A stretch of 64,000 nucleotides of DNA from Hygrocybe punicea (GCA_963556145.1 OY744465.1:1674001-1738000), one strand, 5' to 3'; positions 10,375 to 22,181 are shown, counted from the first letter of the stretch. Notes: generated by a model from the letters alone, not told the origin. A program made the numbers and translations.

Positions 10375-11072
10375 CACCTGACCTTCCCACACTTTGAGCC
10401 CAATAAGGCTTGTTGCCGGTGCTCGAAGTCCAGCCTAATTGGGCTCAACTTGGCTCAGCCTCAACACCAGCAGTAAATCTGTAGTTTGCTTTACATTTAC
10501 CTTGTCAGCTCCTACTTTGTCTCTGCGTTATCTATCTTATCTCTGGGGCTATCTAGCACTGACAAAGAATTGATAGCACTGGTGCATGGACCAAGTCGGG
10601 ACTTGCCCTGCTGGCACCTCCTGCCCTCAACGATGAGTGCGGTACATGCTTACATGTAAGTACCTCAAGCCTCTTTGTTTTACATGGTGTATTTATATGA
10701 TTTCTGGTGCTTCTTCAGCCACGCTGGACTAGTGGATTGTGGCCACTAGTCCAGTGATCACGTGATGGTTCCCACGGTTTGTAGGATTAGTTTGTAGGAT
10801 TAGCCTTGTTAGTAGACAGCCTTGACTATGCGACCTCTTTGACTTCTCACGGAGTAGGATCTCCTCCTACTCCAACGCAAAGCCCTCCTGCCATCAGAGC
10901 CAAGTCCGGATCTGCCTTGCTGGCACAGTGGCATCCCCTGCCCTCAACGAGGAGTGCAGTACATGCCTACATGTAAGTGCTTCATCCCTCTTTGTCCTAC
11001 ATGGTGTATTTATATGTTTTCTGGTGCCTCTTTAGCCACGTGAAGCCCTTCCACTGTCCAACAAATGCAGGA
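10375..11072. repeat. KDZ left terminal inverted repeat
   Basis: About 544 bp of TIR plus a 150-bp solo LTR and its 4-bp duplication. It is the inverse of 18301-18845 and ends near CAACAAATGCAGGAT. Confidence 0.88.
10725..10874. mobile_element. Solo LTR (short gypsy-like, 150 bp) in KDZ TIR
   Basis: Starts TGGACTAGTGG, ends CTACTCCA, with 4-bp duplication ACGC at 10721-10724 and 10875-10878. It is absent from the matching right TIR, so it inserted after the KDZ. It contains ATCACGTGAT and resembles the LTR of the gypsy element at 53749. The first 30 bases form a hairpin (CTGGACTAGTGG / CCACTAGTCCAG). Confidence 0.8.
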
Positions 11073-11217
11073 TTGCATCGTTTCCAAAGACCCTGCCCTG
11101 TCCATTAATTACACGTGTAATCCTCATATTGACACTGACACATGTAATCCTCGTGTTCTTTAGTTCTTATATGTGGTTGATCTCTTGGTCCTTCATACCT
11201 TGCTTTCCACCCACCAT

Positions 11218-14200
11218 ATGGCAGCTCGACATTCCCGAGGTGTCAAGATCTATGGACTTTCAAAAAAGGCCATTACTCATACTTTCAAGCGCCATGAGAA
11301 GAAAGCAGAAGTTTTTCCCGCTGGCAAACAGGCTGAGCGCAAAGCGGCTGGTTCTGCCAAGCATAAGGCTGATATAGAGGGTATGTCGAATGTATTTATT
11401 ACTGGACATAAAATGATTTGTGTACCATACAGGGATGTCATATGAAGACCGGGATGCTGTCTACCAGATGGATGTTGATGGAGGAGTGGACAATTTGGTT
11501 GCTACCTTCACCGATCAACCTCCACCAGGGGATGAAGCCTTTGACCTCAGCCACACGGGCGGTGAGCATGAGGTATTCAAAGAATTTGCACGAGAACTGT
11601 CAGATTTTTCTGGAATGTAAGACTTGTCATCTTCACAATGGGATCTACATTCATTTTCCTCTGCAGCCGTTGCATTGATGACCGCGATTGGATTGATTGG
11701 ATTGATGTCAGGACAAGCCATTGGCTTACCCAACTCCCAGATTTAGTGGATGCCTATCTTATGTACTGTGCAGAAGACAATGGGGAACAGCGTCCTATTT
11801 CGCCACTGCCAGTCTCTCCCAACACGCATTCATTTGATATTGAAGTCATCGACACCTTTTGTATGATGACTATTTTTATTGGCTTCCGTGTGCTAACCCG
11901 CTCAACCCAGTCCAAAAATTCCATCGCTTCCCTATCCTTGCAACTACTAAACATCTTAATGTGATACTCCTTCGCCATGGCTATCTTGGCTGTGCTCCTC
12001 TTCAACCAACTCTTGCAATATCACTCCAAACTCTTGCAGCATATCGTCAACATCATCGCGTCAATCCTCGGTTCGGCATTCAGAGCCAAGTCAAGGCTTT
12101 GTGTCATTTACATAGTACCTTACCATTTCTTTGTCATCAGCTTGATGTTGTCTGACATTGTCTGACATCGAATTCAGATACCTTTTCGCTGATCTCTCAA
12201 TGACAAATTTGCCATTACGTATGATATTTACCTGGAGATCATATATCTTGTCAATGTGGAAATCAAAGCTGCGCTGCACCATGATACACCAAATTGGCGT
12301 ATGCTCAACTGTTGTCCTGCTTGTTTCTATGTGTTGGAGGATGATCCAGATCTTGAGTTTTTGTACCTGTTTGATATGGATGGTGGGAATTCCCTCAAGC
12401 AGACTGGTGCCACTGTTCGGCGAACAGAAGAGCGTGCTGATGCATGCTTAGCATGGTTGGATTATCTGATGGATGCCGCTGAAGTTGATCTATTTAAGGA
12501 TGAAGTTCCAGCCCCATCTGTAAACGATTCTCCGATTATATTAAATTTCCTCTAACACTTCTCCCAGGCCAAACGAGACCCAACCAATGATCAAACCAAT
12601 GACTGGGAGGATGAGACATTGGACTCTGTTGCTGAGTGCATCAAATGATGGTGCAATGCTGGACCTGAAGGGCGGAAGAAGATTTTTGGGATGTTTGAGG
12701 AAACCGGGATCTTTCTTGTCACCTGTTGCCATGGCTTCGTGCTAAAATTCTGCGATATGATTTGAAGTAGTGAATGGTGAGATCTAGAACATTGTCTAAT
12801 GCTGCTGCTGACCAACTATATATAGTGCTAAGTATTCTCTTGCAATAGTCAACTGCCTTATTAGAGTTTATGGACTGAAGATTGGATGCTGGTACGATAT
12901 CGGGTGCACATTTGAAACAACTGTTCACAACAGCTGCCTTGGTAATCTTGCATGATCCTCGCAATTCCGACTTGCCGTTGGTGCTTTTCACGGTCATGCA
13001 CACAACCAAGCATGTCAGTTGAAATGGCATCCATTGTATATAAAGGGCATGGGTTGGTCGGAAGGAGAAGGTTGCAAGCGAATATTTTCAGCTTCCAATG
13101 CAGTCGCATGAGGTACAAGGCATGCAAGCAAGTTTCACCACCATCAGGTGATTGAAGAACATTTCCTTTTTTGGGATGAAGACAAGGGCACTGAACTGGG
13201 TAACTGTAATTTGATTTTATCCACACCTGATCACTCATAGTGGAATTGAAGGGAAATTCTTATACAATCACTATTAAGCGGCTCTGAAAATCAAACATTC
13301 CCTGACTGAAGAATTGCACGATGCATGCGAGTCCTTGAAGGTTGCCAAAGGTGATTTCAAATTATACCTTGACCAAGAGCGAAAGTATCTCAAGTCCTTG
13401 TCAGAAGAACCTCTTGAAACACAACTTTCTTTCATTTATGTTGAGGCACTTGATGACCTTGCTCGATGCCATTAAGTCAATAGTAATTTTCCTGTAATGC
13501 TACAGTATTCACATGCACAAGGTTGGAATGGGACAATGCTCGAGGTGCTGCAAATTGGGTCTTCAATGACATCACCCCTGGAAATTTGCTTTCCACAATC
13601 CGTTGTAGTAGGAGGTCACGTGATAGGATCCCACGGTTCGTAGGACTACTTAGTAGAGATCACACTGTAGTAGAGACTCAGCTTATCATACCATGATGTT
13701 CACCCCATGACACCCTGAGTGGGCTCCCCTGCCCACTCCACCGTCAAATACAATGAATTGTTGACTCTGCTTATGTTAAACTCCAAAATTCTAAAACACG
13801 TGTTACTGCGCTGGAGAACAGACTTGACATCAGTGAATGCTGGCAACCCTCATTCCCCCAATATCAGGAGGCAAAGCAAGAACTTGCATATTGCTCATAT
13901 CAAAGGTCTTTGGATGAGCTTGAACGACTCGTCGTCCAGAGGCTTTTTGAGCTGAAGAAACTTAACATGTCGGATACTGGTAAGTCATAGTGCCATTCAT
14001 GTCCCATTGACCTGCCTCAATACAATTGAATATAGGCTACAAAATGCGACAGCAGATATCAAAAGCACTTCAACAACGATCTCAAGCTATCCAGAATGCA
14101 CTTTCTGCATATAGCCAAAATCTCCCGACCACCTCTGACATGGAAGCAAGTTGTCGATTACACCTTTTTAGCTGAATTTGACCTCTTACGAGACTCACGG

Positions 14201-14677
14201 AAGGACATCTGCTCTGAACTTTGGGCACAACCAGCATGCCATGAAGCAACAGTGAAATATCTCATGTTGTGCCATGCCAACGAGGAGATGACAAGACTGA
14301 ACGTGGAGGTATGGCGTGTACGCACAAGAATTCATTACGAGAGGCTTGAGATGGAGGGTGTTATCAGAGAGCTTAACTCGACCCAACCCCACCTTGCCCT
14401 GGAGACTCGCAGGCAATGGAAAAAGCAACCAATGGTAAATGAACTGACTTTGCATCATTTAGATTGGATTGAGAGATTACCTGGGTTTTTGGGTTGTTCA
14501 GGAATTGGCGTATGTCGAGGCTGTACCCAGAACCTTGCAGCTTCTACCCATGTACAAGATGGCGTGAATCCCTTCGTGTTGAATGAGGTTGTAGCAGGTG
14601 ATTGCGATGTCGATGATGATGAGGTTAGGAGAGGTCTGGATGATATGACAGCTTTTGTAGTTGCAATTTCAGATTGA
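11218..14677 (+). pseudogene. KDZ transposase, decayed
   Basis: Motifs appear in the family order across shifting frames: an N-terminal MAARHSRGVKIYGLSKKA (11218), VDAYLMYCAEDNGEQ (about 11740), LRHGYLGCAPLQPTLAISLQ (about 11970), DTPNWRMLNCCPACFYVLEDDP (about 12280), YLFDMDGGNSLKQTGA (first catalytic Asp region), KKIFGMFEETGIFLVTCCHG (about 12675), a YDIGC box near 12895, HGHAHNQACQLKWHPLYIKG near 12990, and a C-terminal PLTWKQVVDYTFLAEFDLLRDSRKDI (about 14120). Some breaks are introns and many are frameshifts or stops, for example TGA at about 12646 where Arg is expected. A solo LTR at 13604-13740 also cuts it. It cannot be active. Confidence 0.88.
13604..13740. mobile_element. Solo LTR (137 bp) in KDZ transposase
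   Basis: Starts TGTAGTAGGAGGTCACGTGA, ends GCCCACTCCA, with 4-bp duplication CCGT at 13600-13603 and 13741-13744. It shares the CACGTG box and the TCCCACGGTT word with the solo LTR at 10725, and its TGTAGT...CACTCCA form with the minus-strand LTR at 61404-61542. Confidence 0.82.
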
Positions 14678-14797
14678 ACTCCTGTACGAAATATTTATTC
14701 ATCTGCACCATAGTTATTTAATAAAGCATGAACATTGATGTTCTTAAACGTTCATAAGAAACACGAACAACTGTAGACTACCGAGAGTGGACTTTGC
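14678..14797. other. Short spacer between KDZ open frames
   Basis: AT-rich spacer with no coding signal. It contains two offset GAACATTGATGTTC / GAACGTTCATAAG-like dyads near 14728-14765. Confidence 0.3.
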
Positions 14798-15960
14798 GTG
14801 CAAGCCAGTTCTTACCAATTCATGTCCACTGAGTCAGCTCACATAGAAGACAGCCCTGAATACTCACCTTCCAATGTATTGTCGCTCTGGGTTCAGCATA
14901 CCCTGCTCCATCACGAAGGCAATTTGGCATCTTGTCACAGTTACCTTCGCAATGGTGCTATCCACCACACTGATAACATTCTCAACCCATCTTGTCTTGC
15001 TTACTTCCAAGAAATCTCTCAGTTTGGTCTCAACGTGGCCATCAGTCCCTCAGAATCTTGGGTGAAGCCAACCCATGACACATTCAATGACATCCTTGAT
15101 GCGGTATGTCTACACAATTAGCAAAGTCATTTTTGTTGATTAAAGATTCATTTTTTAACTCAGATCACATCCCTGGATGCAATTGATGGAGGTGTAACTG
15201 TTCTTCTCCGCTGTCCTGGTGTTCTTCCCTCAAAGGGCATTGGCATCAAAGTGAAAACCATGTTTCCACGATCAATAACTTCAACAATCGCAGATGACCC
15301 TCATTCCACTCCTTTAATCCAAGACTTTGCTGAAAATATCGCTGTTCCCCATCTCATTCGACTCAAGCAACTTTGCCACGCTGCTGCTGTCAAGATCCCT
15401 CATCAAATTGATTGTCATTGTGAAGAGGGTGTAGTCGATACCCAAAGTCCTGGCTGCTACCATCATCTCCTGGAGATCAGAGGCATTTGGCAGGATCTGG
15501 TGGATGAAGATGAGGATGGGGAATACATGGAGTATGCTGATGAGGCGTGATGGGCTGAGGCATCTGATTTCACTGTCAATCCTGGCGTTGAGCTCTGCGG
15601 AAGCAACGAATCACTTAATTTGAATGTGGGCTCCACGGCAGAATATGATGTATGTTTGTATTTTTCGCTCTAGCATATATTGACATATTTTTGTTACAGG
15701 AATTGTCTGCATTGATGACTATGGATTGAGCTGATCAGTCGACTGCATCGATTGATAGTTTATCAGCTTCGCAAACTATTCCTGGGTCATTCCCACACAC
15801 CATGAAGCAACTTCTTCAATCCGGAGATAAGGATGGCCTTCTAGCAATGATAAAAGAATGAGGTCTCAGTAGCGGGGAAGCACTGCAACTTGCACAAATC
15901 CTGACTAATGCCCATGAAAATATGGCTAGTTAACTCGGTTAGCTCTGTGTTCAAACTTTG
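14798..15960 (+). pseudogene. KDZ accessory open frame 1, decayed
   Basis: Not assigned a function. It reads in pieces (14798-15121, 15165-15550, continuing to about 15940) with acidic stretches (WQDLVDEDEDGEYMEYADEA) and a C-terminal LLQSGDKDGLLAMIKE. A likely intron lies around 15105-15163 (GGTATG...TAACTCAG). TGA codons at about 15548, 15728 and 15859 sit where Arg or Gln would keep the frame. Fungal KDZ elements often carry extra open frames downstream of the transposase, so I assign this to the element. Confidence 0.5.
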
Positions 15961-16189
15961 TCTAACATCTTCACAGACTGAATCTAGGTTGGCTCAAAGG
16001 CTCCAATTTTGTTGCCTATCTCTTTGCTCTGGGCTGATTTTGACTGTCATAGTGCTTGTTTTGCTTGTTTTCATTTTCATGTGATTCTGCTTGCATGAGC
16101 TGATCTATTTCCTCTATAAATTCAAGTTTATTGTCGCTTAGTCTCACCGTCTTTGTGTGAACAAATTACAGCCGGCAATCAACCATCAA

Positions 16190-17740
16190 AAATTTCCCAC
16201 CTAAATTGCGACTCTTATTTTTGCTTGGCTCCGTTCTCCGACATGTCAAATATTATGAGGGTCTGTTCCGGTTTCATGTTTGTATTCCTATTTGATCAAT
16301 GTGCTTTGGCTCTCAGATATCCCAGTTCTAATCCTTCATGTTATGATGCTTCATGTCTTCAAAGCATCTCTCAAGTCCCATCGGACCCAGGAAAAAAAGT
16401 GACATGCACCCTGGCCTAAACTTACCAAAGATGCCCATCATGCAGCGAAGGCTCACCAACAGCAGGCTGCTGCTGCTTACTCAAAAGATATATTGGATGC
16501 TTGGAAAACTATTGATGAGGCTATAGAAAATATCGCTGTTACCCACCACAGGAGCATACGACACATACAGTCTGCCTTGCATATGGGGAAAGGAACTCTT
16601 GGACGGCACAACAAAAAAACAACTGCATGGAATGCTTTCTGCTGGAAAAAATCACAGGAACAACTTGCTTTAGGCGGTGGGTTCTTTTCCTCGCTTTGCC
16701 ATTGGGTTACTGACATTTGACAGGCTCGAGCCTTGGTCGACAAGCACTCATAGATACATCCACCAACAACCAGAACGAGTACGACAATTTACCCGATGAA
16801 TGAAAGCAGGAACTGATCCATGAACTGGACAAGCACAAGGCTTTACAAACTCAGGGTTGATGGATTTCAAATCGCTCCAAGGTAAATGATGTCAACTATA
16901 TGATTGCAGCAGTTGAGAAGGAGGTAAATCTCTCATTTCATCGGTGAATTTTTTTTTTTGATGCAGTCTTATTAGCTTCACAACCTTAAATCATGAACCG
17001 GATGTGAATCACTCTTGTTCACCGCTCGCGGATCGACTGATTTAGCGATTCGTGGTGTTGCCTTCACTACCGAAGGCATAGAAAATTTCATGCTTGGCAC
17101 AATGAAAACAGACAATCAAGATTTTATCAGCAAACTGGAGGGCCACGCAATCCAAGGTCTGGCTGGTAAGAAGCTTTCTGCAAATTTTACCTTACATGCC
17201 TACTCAACCTTATCGCAGGTACTGTCAAAAATCATGCTGGCCGAGTCTCTCAAGTTTGGGGTGAGATAAGACATGTGATGACATCTGAACTTCATATGTA
17301 CAATAACTCAGTGAAAATCAAGATGTTGACTATATGCAGGTGCAGTGACAGGTCTTCCCAATACCGAAATGAAATGGAGGAATTATTGGCGAGACATCAT
17401 CAGGAAACACAGGGTTATGATATCTGGGTGGCCAAGTGAAATACCCTTTGCAAACCTGAGTGACATGTCTAGTGCCCTCCCCACCCTTGAGTTGTTGTTG
17501 AGAAAATGGCAGACCGGGAAAATTTATTGGAAATCCATCTCTGATGCCAAGTTTGATCAGCTGGACCAGGAATGTGATCGTCAGATAGAGAATGGCGAAA
17601 TCAAGGAACCTCACCACCGAGAGCACTCAGATAAGGGAAAGAAACCTGCTCACAAACCTGTGGAAACATGTAGGAGGGGCAATGGGAGCTCAGACGTAGT
17701 TGATACTACCAGGCCCAAACAACGACAACAGGAATACTAG
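16190..17740 (+). pseudogene. KDZ accessory open frame 2, decayed
   Basis: Pieces include SKDILDAWKTIDEAIENIAV, HHRSIRHIQSALHMGKGTLG and KKTTAWNAFCWKK (16480-16655), and later MKWRNYWRDIIRKHRVMISG followed by WPSEIPFANLSDMS (17370-17470) before a basic C-terminus. From memory, the WNAFCWKK and GWPxxxPFxN patterns recur in proteins near KDZ transposases in Agaricomycetes; their role is unknown to me and may be DNA binding. Stops (TGA at about 16800, 16856) and several gaps break the frame. Confidence 0.5.
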
Positions 17741-18300
17741 CAGGAACTCCAATGGCTCTGACTGCTCCCCACTGTCTAACACAGATGCTCATCCTCCCAC
17801 CACTTTCAATGGTGTAACCCCTGCTATCATTGTTTTCCTGCTGTCAGTAGGACTTCCAACGTGAACCCTGTCATCACCAGCATCCCTAACAACAACCTGT
17901 TCCCACCTGGCGCATTCAAGGACCTTTTATATGGCCCAGATAATGGCAACTTTGATTACAGTTTTGACCTAATCTTATCACGGGCCCTAGCACTGCCATG
18001 ATGGGAGGAAATGTCAAGGATTTTAACTATACTAATTGGCTAAATGCTGACTTCTGAACACTCATATATGCTTGATATGTCATATTATTCATTCTGAACA
18101 ACGTAACACATTTTATTGAGTAAAAAAGATCAGGACACAGGATGATTGAATTAATCTTGTATGCCAAGAGCATGCCATAATGAAAGGTGACACAGTAGTA
18201 CCAGAATGGACAGTGCAGGGTCATTTGAAAACACCAAGATGGGAGTTGGAAGGCTGCATTGAGGCTGCTGCGCCAAAATAGCGCCATTGATGTGTACGTG
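17741..18300. other. KDZ 3' internal region without gene
   Basis: A degraded plus-strand reading (NPVITSIPNNNLFPPGAFKD near 17860-17930) may be the tail of accessory frame 2. Nothing else is recognisable before the right TIR. Confidence 0.35.
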
Positions 18301-18845
18301 ATCCTGCATTTGTTGGACAGCGGAAGGGCTTCGCATGGCTAAAGAGGCACCAGAAAACATATAAATACACCATGTAGGACAAAGAGGGATGAAGCACTTA
18401 CATGTAAGCATGTACTGCACTCATCGTTGAGGGCAGGGGGTGCCACTGTGCCAGCAAGGCAGATCTGGACTCGGCTCTGATAGCAGGAGGGCTTTGCGTG
18501 GCTGAAGAAGCACTGGAAATCATATAAATACACCATGTAAAACAAAGAGGCTTGAGGTACTTACATGTAAGCATGTACCACACTTGTTGTTGAGGGCAGG
18601 AGGTGCCAGCGGGGCAAGTCCCAACTTGGTCCATGCACCAGTGCTATCAATTCTTTGTCAGTGCTAGATAGCCCCAGAGATAAGATAGATAAAGCAGAGA
18701 TAAAGTAGGAGCTGACAAGGTAAATGTAGAGCAAACCACAGATTTACCACCGGTGTTGAGGCTGAGCCAAGTTGAGCCCAATTAGGCTGGACATCGAGCA
18801 CTGGCGACAAGCCTTATTGGGCTCAAAGTGTGGGAAGGTCAGGTG
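18301..18845. repeat. KDZ right terminal inverted repeat
   Basis: 545 bp, inverse of 10375-11072 without the solo LTR. It keeps both copies of the internal duplication and ends GGGAAGGTCAGGTG. Confidence 0.9.
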
Positions 18846-18884
18846 ACTGAGGAATTCACTGAATTTGGTAGTGATGCATGACAT

Positions 18885-20546
18885 ATGGCCAAATTCACCA
18901 CCAAAAGCTTTCGAGCACCCATGCTTGCACTCAGGATTCCGCTAGATGTTCTTCAAAAGAACCTACGTCATGAAAAGTTGTCTATATCTGATTTTCTCAC
19001 CTTCCAAATCCCACAGGCAGCAGGCAAACTCATCCAAGATGCTTATATTTCTAACCAACCTCCAAATGCCACCACCACCGACATTGAATCCCTTCTCAGC
19101 AAACCAGCCCCATCTCCCCTACTACTCCAAGACTTGATTCACTGTATCCAGTCAACATCTCCTCCAACAGCCATGTCTTTGGCATACTTGAATGCCGAAT
19201 CAATAGAGTCAAAGTTGTTCCCACTCTGGATTGTCATGTACTGGCTCATTATTAACCACGTACTCAAAAGAAAACAGCATTGGTTATTGGCTGGCCAGTC
19301 CCTGTGACAGATCAAGGGCCAAACTACCCCAATTGCCCTTGTGGATGACATTCACAAGGCTCTATCCCGTTTGCCATGGTTTGGATCAATCCAAGGTTTC
19401 AGTAATAAGGAGGATATTATCCACTTACACAAGTACCTGATGACAGGTTGGCTTGAAGGTGTTCATGAAGATCAGATGCTGGACTTGCTTAAACACGACA
19501 TCAGTGGCTACAGCACCAGCCCATGTAAAATTGACATCACAACTACCTATTTTATCCACGGTATCTTAGCAGCCTTTTCTCACCACAAGGATGCAGGTCC
19601 ATTACAACACAAAGGCCATTCCTTAGCATCGGGACATGGAATATGTTGGGACCATTGCCAACTGCTGGCAGAGTCATTGGGTTACCATCATACTTGATTT
19701 CGTGACCCATGTTATTTGGCATGGTGACTCTTTAGGTTGGGAGATGGAGCCAAAGCTAAAATCAGCCCTAAATTGGTGGACATTCAAGCACACATCAGTA
19801 GTATTTATCCACAAGACCCTACCAATCACTCACCAACTCGATAGATTCTCATGTGGGCTTCTAGTATGGAATGCTCTCGGTCATTTCTTCCTCGCCAAAC
19901 ACTTTTCACTGGTGAATATGGCTGATGTCATGGCAGAGAGACTGAAGGTTATGCTGCACATCTGTAACCATCATCAAGAACATACTGTGGTGTCAGAAAG
20001 CGACTTCGAATATTCCTCCCTTCTTCCCTCGCTATATGATGGGTGCACCGACGGCTCGGACTCAGACTTTGAGATGAGACTGCCATCACCAATTCATGAT
20101 GATGGTTTCTCAGCCTCTGATGAAGATGCATCATTGTCCAGATGCACCTCTGATGACGACTCGGATGATGACAGCAGTGAATTGACTGCATCCAACGATT
20201 TTTTGCCCACCACGATTAAACCTTCCATCACCCCCAAGCAGAAGATCCAAGTGGAGTCGTCCTTGCACCAGGCAATCAAGAGCAAGAAAGCACCACTGCT
20301 CACTTACTTCAAGCAGTGTTCTCGAGAGGAGTATGAAAGCAATCTGGCCAGGGAGAGTGAGGATTGGGTTAACGAGAGGAATAGTGAGTTGCTGGAAAGA
20401 ATGGAAAGAAAGGCCAGCAAAGACAAATAGTTCCAGAAATGCGAAAAAGCACGTCTACGTCAACAGCGGTGGCGAAAACTCAAACAAGAGAGAGAAATCC
20501 TAGAGGGCATATGGAGTCCAGGCAGGAGAAAGGGGAAAGTATCCTA
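18885..20546 (+). pseudogene. Ulp1-type cysteine protease of pogo-like element 2, decayed
   Basis: C48 (Ulp1/SENP) peptidases cleave SUMO-like modifiers. The N-terminal part (18885-19307) is followed by a TGA and frame changes. The catalytic region at 19640-19910 has HWVTIILDFVTHVIWHGDSL (His and Asp) and HQLDRFSCGLLVWNALGHFF (Gln and catalytic Cys), matching the H-D-Q-C order. The C-terminus is acidic, then basic and coiled (ERNSELLERMERKASKDK). A TAG at 20428 is followed by about 40 more readable codons. It lies just upstream of the transposase on the same strand, so I infer it is element cargo. Confidence 0.78.
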
Positions 20547-20618
20547 GCCTATTGTGTTAGTGTCCTGTTCATTAATAGGTCATAGGTTATCCCTGCTGAG
20601 GTTCCAGACAGTGGACTT

Positions 20619-22009
20619 ATGAAAAGGTGTAAGGTCACAGTTGTGGAAGAAACACGACCAGGACACTTGCTCATCAGGGAATACCGGCAAGCCCACAAAA
20701 GCCGACAGGGTCATAAAAGAAAGAGGGAGCTTAAAGACACAAAGTACTACAATTGGTTTACCCCCATATGTTGGAGTATCATCAAACAGGCAGCACGAGC
20801 AGCTGGTTGGGAGATGAGTGCTACAAGGATTGTTAATATCTGCAAGTCATGGCAATCAGAAATTTTTGCTGGACTTAGCCGTGGAACCATGAAAGGCTGG
20901 ATTGATCGATTGGGAGAGCGACCAAGGTGGTCGGAAGCAACCCTTCATAGGGCTGAGGCAGCTAACATGCTAGGACATCCAAATGGTGGTCCACATGGAG
21001 CATTGGTGAGTGTAAGGTATATGTGATTGAACAAGACACTCACTGTTGAGAAGGCTGGCCATCCCCATGTTGTCGAGGTGATCAAAACTCGCCTCACTGA
21101 TATGTAAAAAGTGAGAGTGCCATTAACACTGATCATGAGCCATGGAATCATGATTGCAACCATCATCCGGATGGCACTTGAAATCCTGCAACGCAAGTTC
21201 CAAGATGGCTCCTTGTTTCGAGCATCCGATTCGTTCATGCGGTCTTGGCTGTGTCATGCTATGAAATGGTCACAAAGAAAGGGAACTTGTGCTGCTCAAA
21301 AACTGCCTGGAAACTGGGAGGATCAATGCGAGAAATCAGCCAAACGTAAAGCCTACCTTATCAAGGAATATGACATCCCAGCCAAGTTGTATGTGAATTC
21401 AGATCAGACACAGAGGTTGTACGCAGCTGGTGATAAATTAACATATGCCGAAATTGGAGCTAAACAGGTATTAGTGATCGGAGGGGATGAAAAATGTGCC
21501 TTCACAGTAATGGTGACTGTGACAAGTGCAGGGACTTTGCTGCCCTTCCAGGTAATATACCAGGGAAAACTGATCAATCTTGCTCAGATGAAACCTCTGA
21601 AAACTATACAGAAGCTGTAGCAGCCGGATTTCATTTCGAGTTTTCGGGGACTAAGACTTACTGGACAAATCAGCATACAATGCGGCTATTCGTCAACAAT
21701 ATCCTAGCACCATACTTTGATCAAATGAAGGCTAAATTAGGCCAGCCAAAACACCAACGCTCACTTTGGCAAATCAATGTCTGGGCTGATCACCGTTCAA
21801 ATGAATTCCTCGACTGGATGCATGTGCAGCACCCTACCATTCTCATCAATTTCATGCCGGGTGGATGCACAGGTATAGTGCAGCCCTGTGACGTCGGCAT
21901 CCAACGCCCTTTCAAACACATAATGAATCAGTGTTTTTTCGGAGACATCATGAATTCGGCTCTCACCCAAATTGATCAACAACTGAAAATGATTAACATT
22001 GATAGCTGA
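20619..22009 (+). pseudogene. Pogo-like DDE transposase (element 2), decayed
   Basis: N-terminal DNA-binding region with SWQSEIFAGLSRGTMKGWID (20845-20910). The segment after GGPHGAL looks interrupted by a GTGAGT...AACAAG insertion, probably an intron, and TAA at about 21106 breaks the frame. The catalytic part has LYVNSDQTQRLYAAG (first Asp, about 21395), a second block VWADHRSNEFLDWMHVQHPT (about 21780) and NFMPGGCTGIVQPCDVGIQR (about 21850) with the terminal Asp. A frameshift occurs near 21570 at QGKT. It would have recognised the CAATTTTAATCAATTCACC TIRs. It is distinct from the element 1 transposase, with an SDQTQ first block and no SAP domain. Confidence 0.8.
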
Positions 22010-22181
22010 CTGCCAACTCTTCGGAATGCAAGTGTCTGATGGCTTTGGAAGTCTGATGTTGAATAAGTACAAGCTATATTTGGAAATGTTTGGGTGAATT
22101 CACCAATCGGCATGGTGACAATTCACCATTTTTGGACTGGGCGTGACGTGTGACTGGTGAATTGATTAAAATTGTACAGTA

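Larger units (their letters stand above)
10375..18845 (+). mobile_element. KDZ (Kyakuja-Dileera-Zisupton) DNA transposon
   Basis: 8,471 bp with long TIRs beginning CACCTGACCTTCCCACAC (10375-11072 and 18301-18845). The exact 8-bp duplication ACTGAGGA is at 10367-10374 and 18846-18853. It encodes a decayed KDZ transposase (11218-14677) and two further decayed open frames. Each TIR contains an internal duplication of about 155 bp, each copy with a CATGGTGTATTTATATG word. Two solo LTRs have inserted later, one in the left TIR and one in the transposase. Confidence 0.92.
10318..22174 (+). mobile_element. Pogo-like element 2 carrying Ulp1 protease and DDE transposase
   Basis: Perfect 19-bp TIR CAATTTTAATCAATTCACC at 10318 and its inverse ending at 22174, flanked by TA (10316-10317, 22175-22176). 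Just inside are GTGACATGTGAC-like words at both ends. A KDZ transposon occupies 10375-18845; the rest encodes a Ulp1-type protease (18885-20546) and a pogo-like DDE transposase (20619-22009). Without the KDZ it would be about 3.4 kb. It sits inside the right TIR of pogo-like element 1. Confidence 0.88.
5269..22179 (+). mobile_element. Pogo-like element 1 (Tc1/mariner superfamily), multiply interrupted
   Basis: Left TIR starts CTGTACTATTCC at 5269, with GGGTAGGTTTTTGAAAACT about 30 bases further in. The right TIR is its inverse (TTTCAAAAACCTACCCAATG near 10292-10310). Its last five bases sit beyond the next insertion: the end is ...GATAG-TA-[element 2]-TA-CAG at 22179. TA target duplications are 5267-5268 and 22180-22181. 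It encodes a transposase with an N-terminal Psq-type HTH, a DDE domain and a C-terminal SAP domain. The transposase is split by a hAT element, and the right TIR is split by pogo-like element 2. Confidence 0.85.
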
